Positions 43,783 to 53,453 are shown, counted from the stretch's first letter. The stretch: 64,000 nucleotides of DNA from Paraburkholderia azotifigens (GCF_007995085.1 NZ_VOQS01000005.1:1116001-1180000), one strand, 5' to 3'. Numbers and translations are program-made. Notes: generated from the sequence alone by a model not told the origin.

Positions 43783-44892
43783 ATGCAGCAACGGGAGTTC
43801 GCGACGGCCACGCATCATCGGGGAGAACGCCTGCCGCATGCGTCGTCGGCCATCGCATGGCGCGAGAAGCGCTTTGCGCCGTCGAAGCTCGCCGCGCTGC
43901 TCGATGTGACCTCGCAAGCCGGCCTCGATCCGAATGCCGTGCTGGCGGGCACAGAGCTCGACGCCGGGGCCGTCGCCAACCCGTTCACGCTCACGTCGTC
44001 GGAACAGTTTCTAACGGCCGCCCGCAATGCCGTGCGCATGTACGGCAAGCCCGATCTCGGCGTACGCGTCGGCCGAAGCTTGCACGCATCGAGTTACGGC
44101 ATGTATGGCTACGCGTTGCTGTGCTCGGAAGCGATGACGCAGACGTTCGATACCGCCGTCAAATATCATCAGCTCGCCAACGGAATGCTGGACATCCGCT
44201 GGGCCCAGCACGACGACGCAGCGTCATGGTTCTTCCCGAATCTCAACGAAGTGCGCGTGCCCGACGTCGACGAGCCGCTGTATGAGTTCCTGATCGATCT
44301 GCAGTTCGCCGTGCACGTCACGGTCATCAAGGACGTGATGGGCGCGTGGTGCGTGCCGGCGCGCGCGCTGTTCACGCGGGCGCAGCCGCCGCATGCGGCG
44401 CTGCTGTCGGATGTGCTGGAATGTCCGCTCGTCTTCGGGCAGCCGCAAAACCTGTTGAGCTATCCCGCCGCGTGGCTGTCGCGCGCGCCGCAACTGGCGA
44501 ACCCCATCACGGCCGCGCAGGTGTCGACGCAATGCGCGCGGCTGCTCGAACAGTTTCGCTGGCAGGCGGGCGTCACGCGGCGTGTCTATCAGGAACTCAC
44601 GCGCACGCCCGGCAAATTCCCCGACATCGAGCAGATCGCCGAGAGCCTGTGCATGACATCGCGCACGCTGCGCCGCAAGCTCGAAGCGGAAGGCGCATCG
44701 TATAGCGAGTTGCTGACGGGCGTACGCAAGGCGCTCGCCGTCGACTATCTGGGTACGACCGCGCTCAGCATCGAAGATATCGCGCTGACACTGGGCTTCA
44801 GCGACGCCGTGAGCTTTCGTCACGCGTTCAAACGCTGGACGGGCAAGACGCCGAACGAGGTGCGGCGCGATGGCGGCGCGGCGCTTCCATAA
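43783..44892 (+). CDS. AraC-family regulator (OruR/ArgR-like N-domain)
   Basis: A 369-aa regulator with an N-terminal effector domain (about residues 35-225) of the type often called arabinose-binding, and a C-terminal double helix-turn-helix (about 270-365). The second HTH has ALSIEDIALTLGFSDAVSFRHAFKRWTGKTPNEVR, spread over two conserved blocks. It is divergent from the acyl-CoA synthetase gene, a common arrangement for lipid-responsive AraC proteins. ATG 43783 is chosen; the frame is open to 43690. Confidence 0.9.
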   Translation: MQQREFATATHHRGERLPHASSAIAWREKRFAPSKLAALLDVTSQAGLDPNAVLAGTELDAGAVANPFTLTSSEQFLTAARNAVRMYGKPDLGVRVGRSLHASSYGMYGYALLCSEAMTQTFDTAVKYHQLANGMLDIRWAQHDDAASWFFPNLNEVRVPDVDEPLYEFLIDLQFAVHVTVIKDVMGAWCVPARALFTRAQPPHAALLSDVLECPLVFGQPQNLLSYPAAWLSRAPQLANPITAAQVSTQCARLLEQFRWQAGVTRRVYQELTRTPGKFPDIEQIAESLCMTSRTLRRKLEAEGASYSELLTGVRKALAVDYLGTTALSIEDIALTLGFSDAVSFRHAFKRWTGKTPNEVRRDGGAALP

Positions 44893-45059
44893 ACGAACGT
44901 CTATAGCGTGCCAAAGTTTGTTTGATTGTTCCGCGCGAAAGTCGCGACCTTACACTTGACGGACGAACGTCAGCCGCTCGCGTCGCGACGCGCGTTCCTC
45001 ACATTCGAAAACACCCACGCCAAGGAGACGATGCCCGTGCTTTCGGGCATCAGCAGCCC

Positions 45060-45995
45060 ATGCCGCCCACTCTCGTCTACACGCACGCCGCCTGCCTGAA
45101 CCATCAGCCGGGCCCGCATCATCCCGAGTCGCCGGAGCGGCTTCATACCGTGCTCAAAGCGCTGCGCGAGCCCGAATTCGCCGCGCTCGCATGGCGCGAT
45201 GCGCCGATGGGCACGCTCGAACAGGTACAGCTGATTCACAGCGAAGGCTACATCGACGACGTCGCCGAGATCGCGCCGTCGCACGGCTATATGCCGCTCG
45301 ACGGCGGCGATACCGTGATGTCGCCCGGTTCTTGGGAAGCCGTCATGCGTTGCGTCGGTGCCGCGTGCGCGGGCGTCGATGCCGTGCTCAACGGCGAAGC
45401 GCGCAATGTGTTCTGCGCGACGCGTCCATGCGGGCATCACGCCGAGCCGTCGAAAGCGATGGGCTTCTGCATCTTCAATCAGGCCGCCATCGCGGCAGCG
45501 TACGCGTATGAAGTGCAGAAACTCGAACGCGTAGCCGTCGTCGATTTCGACGTGCATCACGGCAACGGCACGCAGGCCGCGTTCTACAACCGGCCTGAAC
45601 TCTTCTACGCATCGAGCCATCAATCGCCGTTGTATCCCGGCACGGGCAAGGCCGCCGAAACGGGTGTGAGCCACAACATTCTCAACGTGCCGCTGCCGCC
45701 GGGTTGCGATTCGCAGCTGTTCCGTTCGCGCATCGGGCTCGACATGCTGCCTGCCGTACGCGAGTTCAATCCTGAGCTGATCATCATTTCAGCCGGCTTC
45801 GACGCGCACCGTCTCGATCCGCTTGCCGCGTTGCGTCTCGACGACGACGACTTCCACTGGATCACGCGCGAACTGGTGAAGATCGCCGACGAGACATGCC
45901 AGGGGCGCGTGGTATCGATACTCGAAGGCGGATACAGCATGGAGGGTTTGTCGGGCGGCACGCGCGCGCATGTGCGTGCGTTGATGGGGAAGTGA
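45060..45995 (+). CDS. Histone-deacetylase-family hydrolase
   Basis: A 311-aa zinc amidohydrolase of the arginase/deacetylase superfamily. Signature segments are HHPESPERL, RPCGHHAEPSKAMGFCIFN (catalytic His pair), DFDVHHGNGTQ (zinc Asp and His) and SAGFDAHRLDPL. Bacterial members act on acetylpolyamines or other acetylated amines. The frame extends upstream, but homology starts at ATG 45060. It stands alone between the AraC gene and a terminator. Confidence 0.9.
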   Translation: MPPTLVYTHAACLNHQPGPHHPESPERLHTVLKALREPEFAALAWRDAPMGTLEQVQLIHSEGYIDDVAEIAPSHGYMPLDGGDTVMSPGSWEAVMRCVGAACAGVDAVLNGEARNVFCATRPCGHHAEPSKAMGFCIFNQAAIAAAYAYEVQKLERVAVVDFDVHHGNGTQAAFYNRPELFYASSHQSPLYPGTGKAAETGVSHNILNVPLPPGCDSQLFRSRIGLDMLPAVREFNPELIIISAGFDAHRLDPLAALRLDDDDFHWITRELVKIADETCQGRVVSILEGGYSMEGLSGGTRAHVRALMGK

Positions 45996-46052
45996 AGCGG
46001 GGATGTGAAGCGGAGATGTAAAGCTGCGAATGTAAAGCGGGAAACGTAAAAC
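45987..46052. repeat. Imperfect 13-bp minisatellite at the deacetylase stop
   Basis: Five imperfect units of 13-14 bases with the theme GNGATGTRAAGCG, beginning at 45987 and covering the stop codon (45993-45995). The units differ by one to four bases. The array runs up to the terminator hairpin at 46069. Confidence 0.7.
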
Positions 46053-46068
46053 GCAGCGCGCTGTGCTG

Positions 46069-46104
46069 GCCCGCGCATCGACATCGATCGGTGCGCGGGC
46101 TTTT
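46069..46104 (+). terminator. Terminator after the deacetylase gene
   Basis: GCCCGCGCA (46069-46077) pairs perfectly with TGCGCGGGC (46092-46100) around a 14-base loop and is followed by TTTT. The convergent gene ends at 46107, so it may serve both strands. Confidence 0.82.
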
Positions 46105-46106
46105 CG

Positions 46107-46502
46107 TTACTGTCCCTGTTGCTTCTGCAAATACTGCTTCACGTCGCTCAGCGACACTCTGCCCGAACGCGCGGTATCGATCTGATCGAAGTGCTGCGCG
46201 ATAAAGCCAAGGCCGCTGCCCTGCGCCTGTGCTTTCGTAATCGACGCGCCATTGTTCAACACCGAATTGCCGCCCATGCGCGCATCGATACGCTGCTGCG
46301 CCTGCTGCTGCAATTGCGTGCCCGTGGACGGCAAGACGGGAGCCGCGCGCTTGCCCGGAAAAAACGGACCGTCGACGCCATGATTGCCCTTCGGCAACGT
46401 CACGGGCGCGACAGCCTGTGTCGCCGCCTGCGCGCTGCCGGTCACGGCACCGAGAACCACGACGACGGGAACGATGTGTAATAGCCTGGAGATCGGAGAC
46501 AT
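46107..46502 (-). CDS. Exported EF-hand-like small protein
   Basis: A 131-aa protein with a Sec signal peptide (hydrophobic residues about 8-27, cleavage after SAQA). The mature part is Gln- and Gly-rich, and the C-terminus has FDQIDTARSGRVSLSDVKQYL. This resembles an EF-hand loop (D-x-D-x-x-x-x-G-x-V-x-x-x-D) with some ligands replaced. It may bind calcium weakly in the periplasm. Function is unknown. It is 76 bases downstream of the S10 peptidase gene and could share its transcript. Confidence 0.6.
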   Translation of the reverse strand: MSPISRLLHIVPVVVVLGAVTGSAQAATQAVAPVTLPKGNHGVDGPFFPGKRAAPVLPSTGTQLQQQAQQRIDARMGGNSVLNNGASITKAQAQGSGLGFIAQHFDQIDTARSGRVSLSDVKQYLQKQQGQ

Positions 46503-46578
46503 GATCAATCGCCCTGAATAGATGAGCTGGAGATCCCCGCATCGAATCGTCGTGAGCGGGGATCCGTTCCATTGAATC

Positions 46579-48396
46579 TTATTGCGTGGCGGCAGCCTGC
46601 GCGGTCGCCGTCGGCGTGCCGGCCGGGGCTTCGTCGCGCCATGGCGCAGGCAGCGTCCACAGCGACAGTGCGAGTGGAATGGGCTGGCCGCGATAGTAGT
46701 CGGCGAGATCGCTCTTCATCTTCGGGCGCGCGACATCGTCCAGGTAGATCATGTGTCCGCCCTGGAAGAAGTTCACCTGCAGGTTCGGGTTCAGCCGGGG
46801 CACCGTTTGCAGACGCGCAAGCTGCTTTTCCGTCGTGAAGAACGGCGTGGCGAGATCGTGATAACCGTTCTCCGCGAGCACCTTGAGCTTCGGATTGAGC
46901 TGGATCGCGCCGAGCAGATCGGGCAAGGTGTCGGGCAGCGCCTCCCCGTTGTGCGAGAAGTCCCATACGTTGATGATCTCGTCGTTCAACGGCTGGTAGG
47001 TCGCGTTCGGCGCCGTGTAGCCGAGATAGTCCGGCATCTGCGTCGCGAGCGCCGTCGTGAACGGCTGCGAAATCAGGATGTCCGACGGGTCGCCGTCCGT
47101 CTGCAGACGCGGGTCCGAATTGGGCAGCACCACGCGTCCGTCATAGCGGCCGATGGTCGAGCCCGGAACCAGCGCGAGGCCGAACGAGTTGGGATCGAAA
47201 TAAGCCTGTAGCGCGTGCAGCGTGAGACTCGATGGCCACTCCCATGATTGCAGGGTGCGCGTCGACGGATACACGGGCGGATCGAAATAACCCGGCAAGC
47301 CGAACTGGCTCAGCGTCCACGTCTCCGCGTATTTCTGGAAGTGGTTGTACTGGCCCGTCGCGAAGATTTCCGATTGCAACGCGAACAACCCCTGATCGAG
47401 CAGCGGCGGCGACACCTGACGGAAATACGCCGCGACTTCCGCATAGCCGGGGTAATAGCCGGCGAGCGTATCGGTATCGAGCACCAGTCCATCCTTGGTG
47501 CCGAAAATCGCCGTCGCTTCAATCGAATCCGCGAAGTAGTTGAGAATCGACGATTGCAGCACGATGCCCGTCAACTGCACGCCCGCGGTTTCGAGCGCCA
47601 GCGCAAGCATGTCGGTGCGCGGCGTGCCGTACGATTCGCCGTACAGATAAAGGGGCGAACTGCCGCGATTGTTCGCGGCCAGATAGCGGATGATGAAATC
47701 GCGCATGATGTCGACGTCGGAATCGCAGCCCCAGAACTGCTGGTTCGTGAAAGGCAGGATCGCTTCGGAAAGGCCGGTGCCGGGCGGATCGATGAACACC
47801 ATATCGGTGGTGTCGATCAGGCTCTCCGCGTTGTCGACGAGCGGATAGTTCGGCCAGTTGGTCAGCAGCGGATCGGGCGTCGCGACACGCGTCGGCGCGA
47901 ACGAGCCGAGCCGCAGCCAGATCGACGATGAACCGGGACCGCCGTTATACACAAAGGTCAGCGGTCGCGGCTTGCCGTTCGTGCCGGGCGCCGTGTATGC
48001 CACATAGGACATGGTCGCTTCCGGCTTGCCGCTTGCGTCGGTGGCTGTCAGATGGCCTGTCGTCGTCGTGTAGTTGATCGTCGTCTTGCCCGACTTCCAC
48101 TGGTAGTGCATCACAGCCGCTTTCTCCGCGACCTGCGACGCGGCAAGGCCGTCGTTCGCATGCGGCGAATACGGCACCGCGTCGGTATAGGGCGCATTCG
48201 CCGCCTGCGGTTGCGCCTGCTGCTGCGCCAGCGCTTGTGGCGACGCCTGGCTCAACGCGCTCGCCGACGACGAAGCCGGATTGCCATCGCCGCCGCCGCA
48301 TCCGACGAGAATCAGCAACGAGATCATCATCGCGCCGGGAGCGGCGAGCCGCCCCAGACGCATGCGATTGCCGCTCGTGCTACGGACTGGTTTCAT
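46579..48396 (-). CDS. S10 family serine carboxypeptidase-like lipoprotein
   Basis: A 605-aa alpha/beta-hydrolase of peptidase family S10. The N-terminal signal ends in a lipobox (LVGC, Cys33) and is followed by a Ser/Gln/Ala-rich linker. The oxyanion region is YNGGPGSSS, and the nucleophile is Ser255 in YLYGESYGTPR. A Asp in ENGYHDLATP and a His in FFQGGHMIYLD complete the triad. It is anchored in the outer membrane or periplasm and probably trims peptide C-termini. Confidence 0.88.
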   Translation of the reverse strand: MKPVRSTSGNRMRLGRLAAPGAMMISLLILVGCGGGDGNPASSSASALSQASPQALAQQQAQPQAANAPYTDAVPYSPHANDGLAASQVAEKAAVMHYQWKSGKTTINYTTTTGHLTATDASGKPEATMSYVAYTAPGTNGKPRPLTFVYNGGPGSSSIWLRLGSFAPTRVATPDPLLTNWPNYPLVDNAESLIDTTDMVFIDPPGTGLSEAILPFTNQQFWGCDSDVDIMRDFIIRYLAANNRGSSPLYLYGESYGTPRTDMLALALETAGVQLTGIVLQSSILNYFADSIEATAIFGTKDGLVLDTDTLAGYYPGYAEVAAYFRQVSPPLLDQGLFALQSEIFATGQYNHFQKYAETWTLSQFGLPGYFDPPVYPSTRTLQSWEWPSSLTLHALQAYFDPNSFGLALVPGSTIGRYDGRVVLPNSDPRLQTDGDPSDILISQPFTTALATQMPDYLGYTAPNATYQPLNDEIINVWDFSHNGEALPDTLPDLLGAIQLNPKLKVLAENGYHDLATPFFTTEKQLARLQTVPRLNPNLQVNFFQGGHMIYLDDVARPKMKSDLADYYRGQPIPLALSLWTLPAPWRDEAPAGTPTATAQAAATQ

Positions 48397-48926
48397 TTTC
48401 TGTCCCTGTGACAGGTAAGTTCACCGTTACACAAAGGCCGCCTTCGCCGGTGAGGCGCATAGAAAATGGACAGCGCATGCAGAACACGTCGGCACCTGGC
48501 GGCTGACACTAAACTTTCTTATTTCTAACAGCATCAATACAATCTAAATCTATTTCCAATAATCAGGATCACTAATTACATGAATGGGCAATTGACGGTA
48601 ATTTGTACTCCCTGACCGATTTCCCGCCAAGGAAAGATTTGGTAATGAAGAGTGGCAGAGGAAAAATAGGAGGTGTGACGGTGCTTTGTCAAGGCGCGAT
48701 TTTGCACGCAATGCGATCCGCATAGGTGAAAATCGAATCATGTTTCCGATAACGCGTTTTTAGTTATTTATCGCGCCAATGGTAATGCAGAATTAAAACA
48801 ATTAAATTCGCGTACAAAGGTCTTTAATCTAACATTCGAATATAGACCAGAATTAAAGTCAATCACGTTTTCCATTTGAATTACCGGCCGCGAAAGCGAC
48901 CGGCAAAGACGGACGCGCAACCCAGG
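48397..48926. other. AT-rich intergenic region without a convincing gene
   Basis: A gap of about 530 bases between the S10 lipoprotein gene and the ankyrin gene. From about 48480 to 48870 it is much richer in A+T than the rest of the window, with runs such as TTTTTAGTTATTTAT. CTTTAAT (48822-48828) and ATTAAAG (48852-48858) form a loose inverted repeat. A 63-codon frame at 48550-48741 on the minus strand has no recognisable features. The composition suggests either an upstream control region or imported DNA. Confidence 0.5.
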
Positions 48927-49607
48927 TCACTGAGGCTGATGCGCGGACAACAGGCTCGCCACCTGATTCGACTGGGTCTGTGCAGCGATGTCCTTTGCCG
49001 TCATTCCGCGATTGTCCTTGAGCGACTCGTCGGCGCCGCGTGCGAGCAGCAGTTTCGCCGTGTCGGCGCGATCGTATCCCGCCGCCCACATCAACGCAGT
49101 CAGATCGTTCTTGTAGCGCCGGTTCACGTCGATACCCGCATCGAGCAGCTGCTTCACCACTTGCGTTTGCCCTTGCCCTGCGGCGTATTCCATCGCGGTC
49201 TTGCCGACACGGTCGGTCGCAAGCGGATCGGCGCCGCGCGCGAGCAACAGCGCGACGAGCGCGTCGTAGCCGCCATACGCGGCGGCCATCACGGGCGTCA
49301 CGCCTGAAGCGTTCGCATGCTTCACGTTTGCGCCATGCTCGATCAGCGTGCGCGCCATCTCCGTGTCGCCCTTCTTGCACGCCGTGAGCAACGGCGTATC
49401 GCCGATTCTCGTAGCGGCATCCACGGCGGCGCCACGATCGAGTGCGGCGATTGCGCTCGCGCGATCGCCGTCTTTCGCAGCCGCGAGCAGCGTGCGGTTG
49501 ATCTCGCCCGCGTCCTGCGCCGATGCGGGAAGTGCAATGCCGATTGCGCCGCCAAGCGCACAGGCCGTCAGCAATGCCGTCGCGGCAAACCGTACGGAAT
49601 CTTTCAT
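48927..49607 (-). CDS. Exported ankyrin-repeat protein
   Basis: A 226-aa protein with a signal peptide (hydrophobic about 6-30, cleavage near LPASA-QD) and about five ankyrin repeats, recognisable as GDTPLLTACKKGDTEMARTL, GVTPVMAAAYGGYDALVALL, GKTAMEYAAGQGQTQVVKQL and LTALMWAAGYDRADTAKLLL. Ankyrin arrays bind other proteins; here in the periplasm. GGAG lies 5 bases before ATG 49607, which is preferred to ATG 49619. It directly follows cytochrome c4 and the PQQ dehydrogenase, so it may assist that system. Confidence 0.85.
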   Translation of the reverse strand: MKDSVRFAATALLTACALGGAIGIALPASAQDAGEINRTLLAAAKDGDRASAIAALDRGAAVDAATRIGDTPLLTACKKGDTEMARTLIEHGANVKHANASGVTPVMAAAYGGYDALVALLLARGADPLATDRVGKTAMEYAAGQGQTQVVKQLLDAGIDVNRRYKNDLTALMWAAGYDRADTAKLLLARGADESLKDNRGMTAKDIAAQTQSNQVASLLSAHQPQ

Positions 49608-49622
49608 CTCGACTCCCATGCA

Positions 49623-50255
49623 CTACTGCAGATTCGCGACGTACGCGGCGAGATTGCGGATGTCGTCGTCGGTGAGATTACGCGCGACGCTGCCCATGTT
49701 GCCGGCATCGTTGGTGCGGGTGCGGGAACGGAAGTCCTGCAACTGCTTGACGATGTACTGATAGTGTTGCCCCGCCACATGCGGTATCTCGTTCTGCCCG
49801 GAGAAGTTGCCGAGGTGGCACATCGTGCACAACTCGGCCTGCGACTTCTTGCGCCCCGCTTCGACAGCCACGCTGTCCGCCTTGTAGTCAACCGGCGTGT
49901 TTTTCTGCGCGGCGAAGTAGTCGGCGATATCCTGCATGTCGTCTTTCGACAGGTTCGCCGCCATTGGCGACATGCGCGGGTCCTTGCGGCGGCCTTCCTT
50001 GAAGTCCTTCAATTGCAGATACATGTAACGCGCGGTCTGCCCGGCGAGCACAGGGTATTGCGGATCCGCCGAATTGCCCATCGGACCGTGACACGCGACG
50101 CAAGCCTGCGCCTTCGCCTTACCCGCCTCCGCGTCGGCGCGCGCATCGGCGCACGGCCACATCAAGCCCGCAGACAAGAAAACCGCGCATGCACGTGCGA
50201 TGCTTCGCGACGCGCGCTGCGCGGTGAGCGATAACGTCGGGGCACGCGTTATCAC
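49623..50255 (-). CDS. Diheme cytochrome c (c4 type)
   Basis: A 210-aa periplasmic cytochrome with a signal peptide (to about residue 41) and two heme c motifs, CVACH and CTMCH, one in each half. The distal Met ligands are probably in [10 protein letters not shown] and [12 protein letters not shown]. The two-fold repeat is that of cytochrome c4. It overlaps the PQQ dehydrogenase stop by 4 bases and is the likely electron acceptor of that enzyme. Confidence 0.92.
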   Translation of the reverse strand: MITRAPTLSLTAQRASRSIARACAVFLSAGLMWPCADARADAEAGKAKAQACVACHGPMGNSADPQYPVLAGQTARYMYLQLKDFKEGRRKDPRMSPMAANLSKDDMQDIADYFAAQKNTPVDYKADSVAVEAGRKKSQAELCTMCHLGNFSGQNEIPHVAGQHYQYIVKQLQDFRSRTRTNDAGNMGSVARNLTDDDIRNLAAYVANLQ

Positions 50256-51985
50256 GGCAGCGCGAAGACCAGCACCGTGTTGCCGCGCTTGAAGTCCAAC
50301 TGCGTATTGCCGCCCGCCGCGACGGCCACATACTGCTTGCCGTGCACGCTATACGACACGGCCGGCGCATTCACGCCCGCGCCGCACTGGAACTCCCACA
50401 GCTTCTTGCCCGTCGACGCATCGAACGCACGGAACAGGCCATTGCCCTCGCCGTTGAACACGAGTCCGCCGCCCGTCACGAGCACGCCGCCGATCAACGG
50501 CTGCGCCGTCTTGAAGTCCCACGCAACCTTGCCCGTATCGACGTTGACGGCCGACAGCTTGCCCCACTGCTCTTCGGACGGAATCACCTTGAACGCGCCG
50601 CCCAGCCACAGCTTGTTGCCGCCAGGATACGGCGCATCGGTGACCTGATACGTCATCGGCTGATGCAGGTTGGCCGCGTACGCGAGGCGCGTCTGCGGAT
50701 CGAACGCCATCGGCGACCATTCGACGCCGCCGTTCGCGCCCGGCAGCATCCGCGCGCCTTCCGGCGTCGGCAGCGTCCACACGTTTTCCTGCGGAATCAT
50801 TGCCTGCGAGAAGCGGATCAGGCGGCCCGTCTCGCGATCGTGCACATAAATGTGTCCCGTTTTGCCGCCATGAATGACGCCGGGAATCATCTTGCCGTTC
50901 GTGTCGCGCACGTCGATCAGAATGGGCGGGCTGACGGCGTCGAGATCCCACACGTCATGCGGCACGTACTGGTAGTGCCATTTGTACTTGCCCGTATCCA
51001 GATCGATCGCGACGAGCGAATCGGTATAGAGGTTGTCGCCCGGCCGGATCGCACCGTACAGGTCCGGCGACGGATTGCCGACCACGAAAAACACCGTATG
51101 CGTCTTCCGGTCGATAGCCGGCGTCATCCACACCCCGCCGCCGAGCGTCTTGTAGAAGTCGCCGCCCTTGTCCGCCAGCTGCTTCTTCTCGGCGGCGATG
51201 TCGCGCTTCTCGTCGCGGCCCGTCGCATCTTTGGTCGCCCACACGCCTTCCTGGCCCGTGTCGGGAATCGTGTAGAAGGTCCACAGCAATTGACCCGAGT
51301 TCGCGTCGAACGCCTTCAAAAAGCCGCGAATGCCGTACTCGCCGCCGTTCGTGCCGATCAGCACCTTGCCGTCAACGACGGCGGGCGCCATCGTTTCCGA
51401 ATAGCCTGCGTCGGGATCGGCGATCTTCGTTTCCCACAGCACATTGCCCGTTTTCGCGTCGAGTGCGACCAGCTTCGCGTCGAGCGTGCCCATGAACAGA
51501 CGGTCGCCCGAAATCGCCACGCCGCGATTGTTGGGCCCGCAACAGAACGTCGTGACGGGGCCCATCTTGTGCTTGTAGTGCCAGAATTCCTTGCCCGTCA
51601 CGGCATCGACGGCATACACGTGATTGAAGGACGTCGTGATGTACATGATGCCGTTCGTGACGATCGGCGCCGTCTCCATCGATTCGTTGACAGCCGTCTG
51701 GAAGATGAAAACCGGCCTGAGCTTCGACACGTTCGTCCGGTTGATCTGCGTGCCGGGATAGAAGCGCGTCTGCGCATACGAGCCGTTCGAATGCAGCCAG
51801 TCGGACGAATTGCCGGCGGCGCTATCGAGCTGCGCCTGACTGACGGGTTTGAACCCCGACGGCATGGGCGCGGAGGTGGTAGTGGATACGTTCTGCACTT
51901 CGTCGGCGCCGCGCGCGATAGACGAGGCGAGCGTTGCGACCAGCAGGGGAACGAAGACGGCGAGGTACCGCGGGGATGGATTCAT
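50252..51985 (-). CDS. PQQ-dependent alcohol dehydrogenase, lanthanide-type signature
   Basis: A 577-aa periplasmic quinoprotein with a signal peptide (to about residue 27) and eight-bladed propeller repeats of the type [13 protein letters not shown]. The vicinal disulfide is Cys148-Cys149 (FCCGPNNRG). Metal-site residues appear to be Glu197, Asn304 and Asp347. In [10 protein letters not shown] a second Asp (Asp349) lies two positions after the catalytic Asp, as in lanthanide-dependent XoxF and PedH; calcium enzymes have Ala or Ser there. There is no fused heme domain. GGAGGAG precedes ATG 51985. PQQ synthesis genes are not in the window. Confidence 0.88.
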   Translation of the reverse strand: MNPSPRYLAVFVPLLVATLASSIARGADEVQNVSTTTSAPMPSGFKPVSQAQLDSAAGNSSDWLHSNGSYAQTRFYPGTQINRTNVSKLRPVFIFQTAVNESMETAPIVTNGIMYITTSFNHVYAVDAVTGKEFWHYKHKMGPVTTFCCGPNNRGVAISGDRLFMGTLDAKLVALDAKTGNVLWETKIADPDAGYSETMAPAVVDGKVLIGTNGGEYGIRGFLKAFDANSGQLLWTFYTIPDTGQEGVWATKDATGRDEKRDIAAEKKQLADKGGDFYKTLGGGVWMTPAIDRKTHTVFFVVGNPSPDLYGAIRPGDNLYTDSLVAIDLDTGKYKWHYQYVPHDVWDLDAVSPPILIDVRDTNGKMIPGVIHGGKTGHIYVHDRETGRLIRFSQAMIPQENVWTLPTPEGARMLPGANGGVEWSPMAFDPQTRLAYAANLHQPMTYQVTDAPYPGGNKLWLGGAFKVIPSEEQWGKLSAVNVDTGKVAWDFKTAQPLIGGVLVTGGGLVFNGEGNGLFRAFDASTGKKLWEFQCGAGVNAPAVSYSVHGKQYVAVAAGGNTQLDFKRGNTVLVFALP

Positions 51986-52003
51986 GAGCGTCTCCTCCGC
52001 CAT

Positions 52004-52408
52004 TCATTGCTTGAGATTGCAAGCACTGGCGTGCGGCATGTCTCCACGCCGGCACATGGCGTGGATGGGCACAATCGCGCAACCCCTCTCAAACAATAAA
52101 AGCTTGAGTTTTAAGAACCGTTGATGGCTTCGTAGGGACGGGTCGGCTGCGCAAATCGGGGAGAGCCGCTTCGCTCTCGCCCTAAAGGCCGGCTCAATTA
52201 TCAAGCGTAGACGAAGCGATGCCGATTTGCCAGGCGCGCTGAATCGCATCCGCACGGCGTGACCGCGCAAATGAAGCCCGACTCAAGTATGAGGATTGAC
52301 AGAGAGGGGGCCGCTTCGTGGGCGGCGCGGCGCCCGTACGGAACACGACGCCGGGAGCAGGACGCATGGTGCGCCGCATCGAATGCGAACGCAACGGACC
52401 CGCAGCGC
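52004..52408. other. Intergenic region between PQQ dehydrogenase and GntR genes
   Basis: About 400 bases holding the presumed promoter of the PQQ dehydrogenase operon. TGCTTG (52008-52013) and CAAGCA (52020-52025) form an inverted repeat 23 bases before the ATG at 51985 and could be an operator or leader hairpin. A second hairpin, GAGAGC with GCTCTC, lies near 52160-52180 without a T run. No convincing gene was found. Confidence 0.5.
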
Positions 52409-53098
52409 TCAGGCCTGCTGCGTGCCCTCGCTCTCGCCCTCGCCGAGCATGCGCATCGCCGCCTTCTCCGCATTGGCGACGTGCAGACGCGCCAGTTCCT
52501 GCGCCTCGTCGGCATCGCGTGCCTTGAGCGCCTTGTAGAGCTTGTCGATTTCGCGCAGGCTGCTCGGCAGCCGGTCGGGATGCATCAGCGACGTGGCGCG
52601 CAGCAGATTCACGCGCGAATACAGGCTATTCAGGATTTCCTTAACCAGCGCGTTGCCGCAGTTGTCGAGCAGCACGTCGTAGAGCGCCGTCTTCGCCTTG
52701 AGGACGCCCGCCTGATCCTGAGCCGTTGCCTGCGCACGCAATTCCTTCGCGGCCTCGCCGAAACGGGCGATGGCGGCATCGCTGGCGAGCCTTGCGAACT
52801 CATGCGCGGCGAAGCCTTCGAGCAGCCCGCGCAGCGCGTACAGTTCGCTCGCTTCCTGCTGCGACATCACCGCGACGACGGGGCCTTTGTGCGGCACGCT
52901 GCGCACGAGCTTCTCCGCTTCGAGCTTGCGCAGCGCCTCGCGCACGGACGTACGGCTCACGCCGAGCGTCTCGCACAGCTCGCGCTCGATCAGCCGCGAG
53001 CCCGGCGCGAAGCGCCCGCTCATGATGGCCTGCCGCAACACGTTTTCGACCTGATGACGCAGCGTCTCAGGCCGGACCAACCCGATATCAGTCGACAT
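52409..53098 (-). CDS. GntR-family regulator (FCD subfamily)
   Basis: A 229-aa regulator. The winged helix is at about residues 10-70 (RLIERELCETLGVSRTSVRE, then ALRKLEAEKLV), and the FCD effector domain at about 85-215 is all helical. FCD domains often bind carboxylic acids with a metal ion. It is transcribed after the long catabolic cluster on the same strand. TTGTC and GACAA half-sites lie at 53101-53105 and 53115-53119, just before its ATG, and a perfect version of the dyad lies at 57517. The ATG at 53098 is used. Confidence 0.9.
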   Translation of the reverse strand: MSTDIGLVRPETLRHQVENVLRQAIMSGRFAPGSRLIERELCETLGVSRTSVREALRKLEAEKLVRSVPHKGPVVAVMSQQEASELYALRGLLEGFAAHEFARLASDAAIARFGEAAKELRAQATAQDQAGVLKAKTALYDVLLDNCGNALVKEILNSLYSRVNLLRATSLMHPDRLPSSLREIDKLYKALKARDADEAQELARLHVANAEKAAMRMLGEGESEGTQQA

Positions 53099-53445
53099 TA
53101 TTGTCTTCCCGTCCGACAAAGTTCCAGTCGCTATGATACTTCACCGCCAGCCGTTTTCCGTCCTCCCGCAGGCATAAATCGCACGCGATTGTTGACTGTG
53201 GCTGCCTGTGGTTATCTTTAGTCGTCTTTGGTTGTCTTTGGTTGGCCGTCCGTCGCCCTCAGTTGTAGCCGAGAATGGCAACGGGCCGCACATGCGCGTG
53301 CTCGTTGCCGTTCGCAGCGAGCCGCGCGAGCGGCAGCGCCTGCAATGCGCGGTACATCGAATGGTGATCGCGGCTGCGCATAGCGGGCTGCTCCGTGGGC
53401 CGCGCGCGCCGTGCAGCGTCCGCGTCGTCATCAGGCATCGTGGCG
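53099..53445. other. Region between GntR and CMD genes with short repeats
   Basis: About 350 bases. Next to the GntR start, TTGTC (53101) and GACAA (53115) face each other and may be an autoregulatory site. Between about 53190 and 53255 there are imperfect tandem units of 10-11 bases with the theme GTCTTTGGTT. A 64-codon minus-strand frame (53259-53453) overlaps the end of the upstream gene and is listed separately. Confidence 0.45.
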
Positions 53446-53453
53446 TTACGCAT
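53259..53453 (-). CDS. Doubtful 64-aa hypothetical protein
   Basis: A short frame whose ATG overlaps the stop of the carboxymuconolactone-decarboxylase-like gene by 8 bases, a position that would suit translational coupling. The sequence is Arg/Ala-rich, starts MRNATMPDDDADAARRARP and ends HVRPVAILGYN. I recognise no family. It may be the C-terminal remnant of a lost gene or simply a chance frame. Confidence 0.2.
   Translation of the reverse strand: MRNATMPDDDADAARRARPTEQPAMRSRDHHSMYRALQALPLARLAANGNEHAHVRPVAILGYN

Noticed and set aside
48550..48741. A 63-codon minus-strand frame in the AT-rich gap
   Set aside because: No ribosome site, family or coding signal was evident.
52155..52185. GAGAGC/GCTCTC hairpin as a terminator
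   Set aside because: It has no T run and is not placed directly after a gene end, so a terminator role is not supported.
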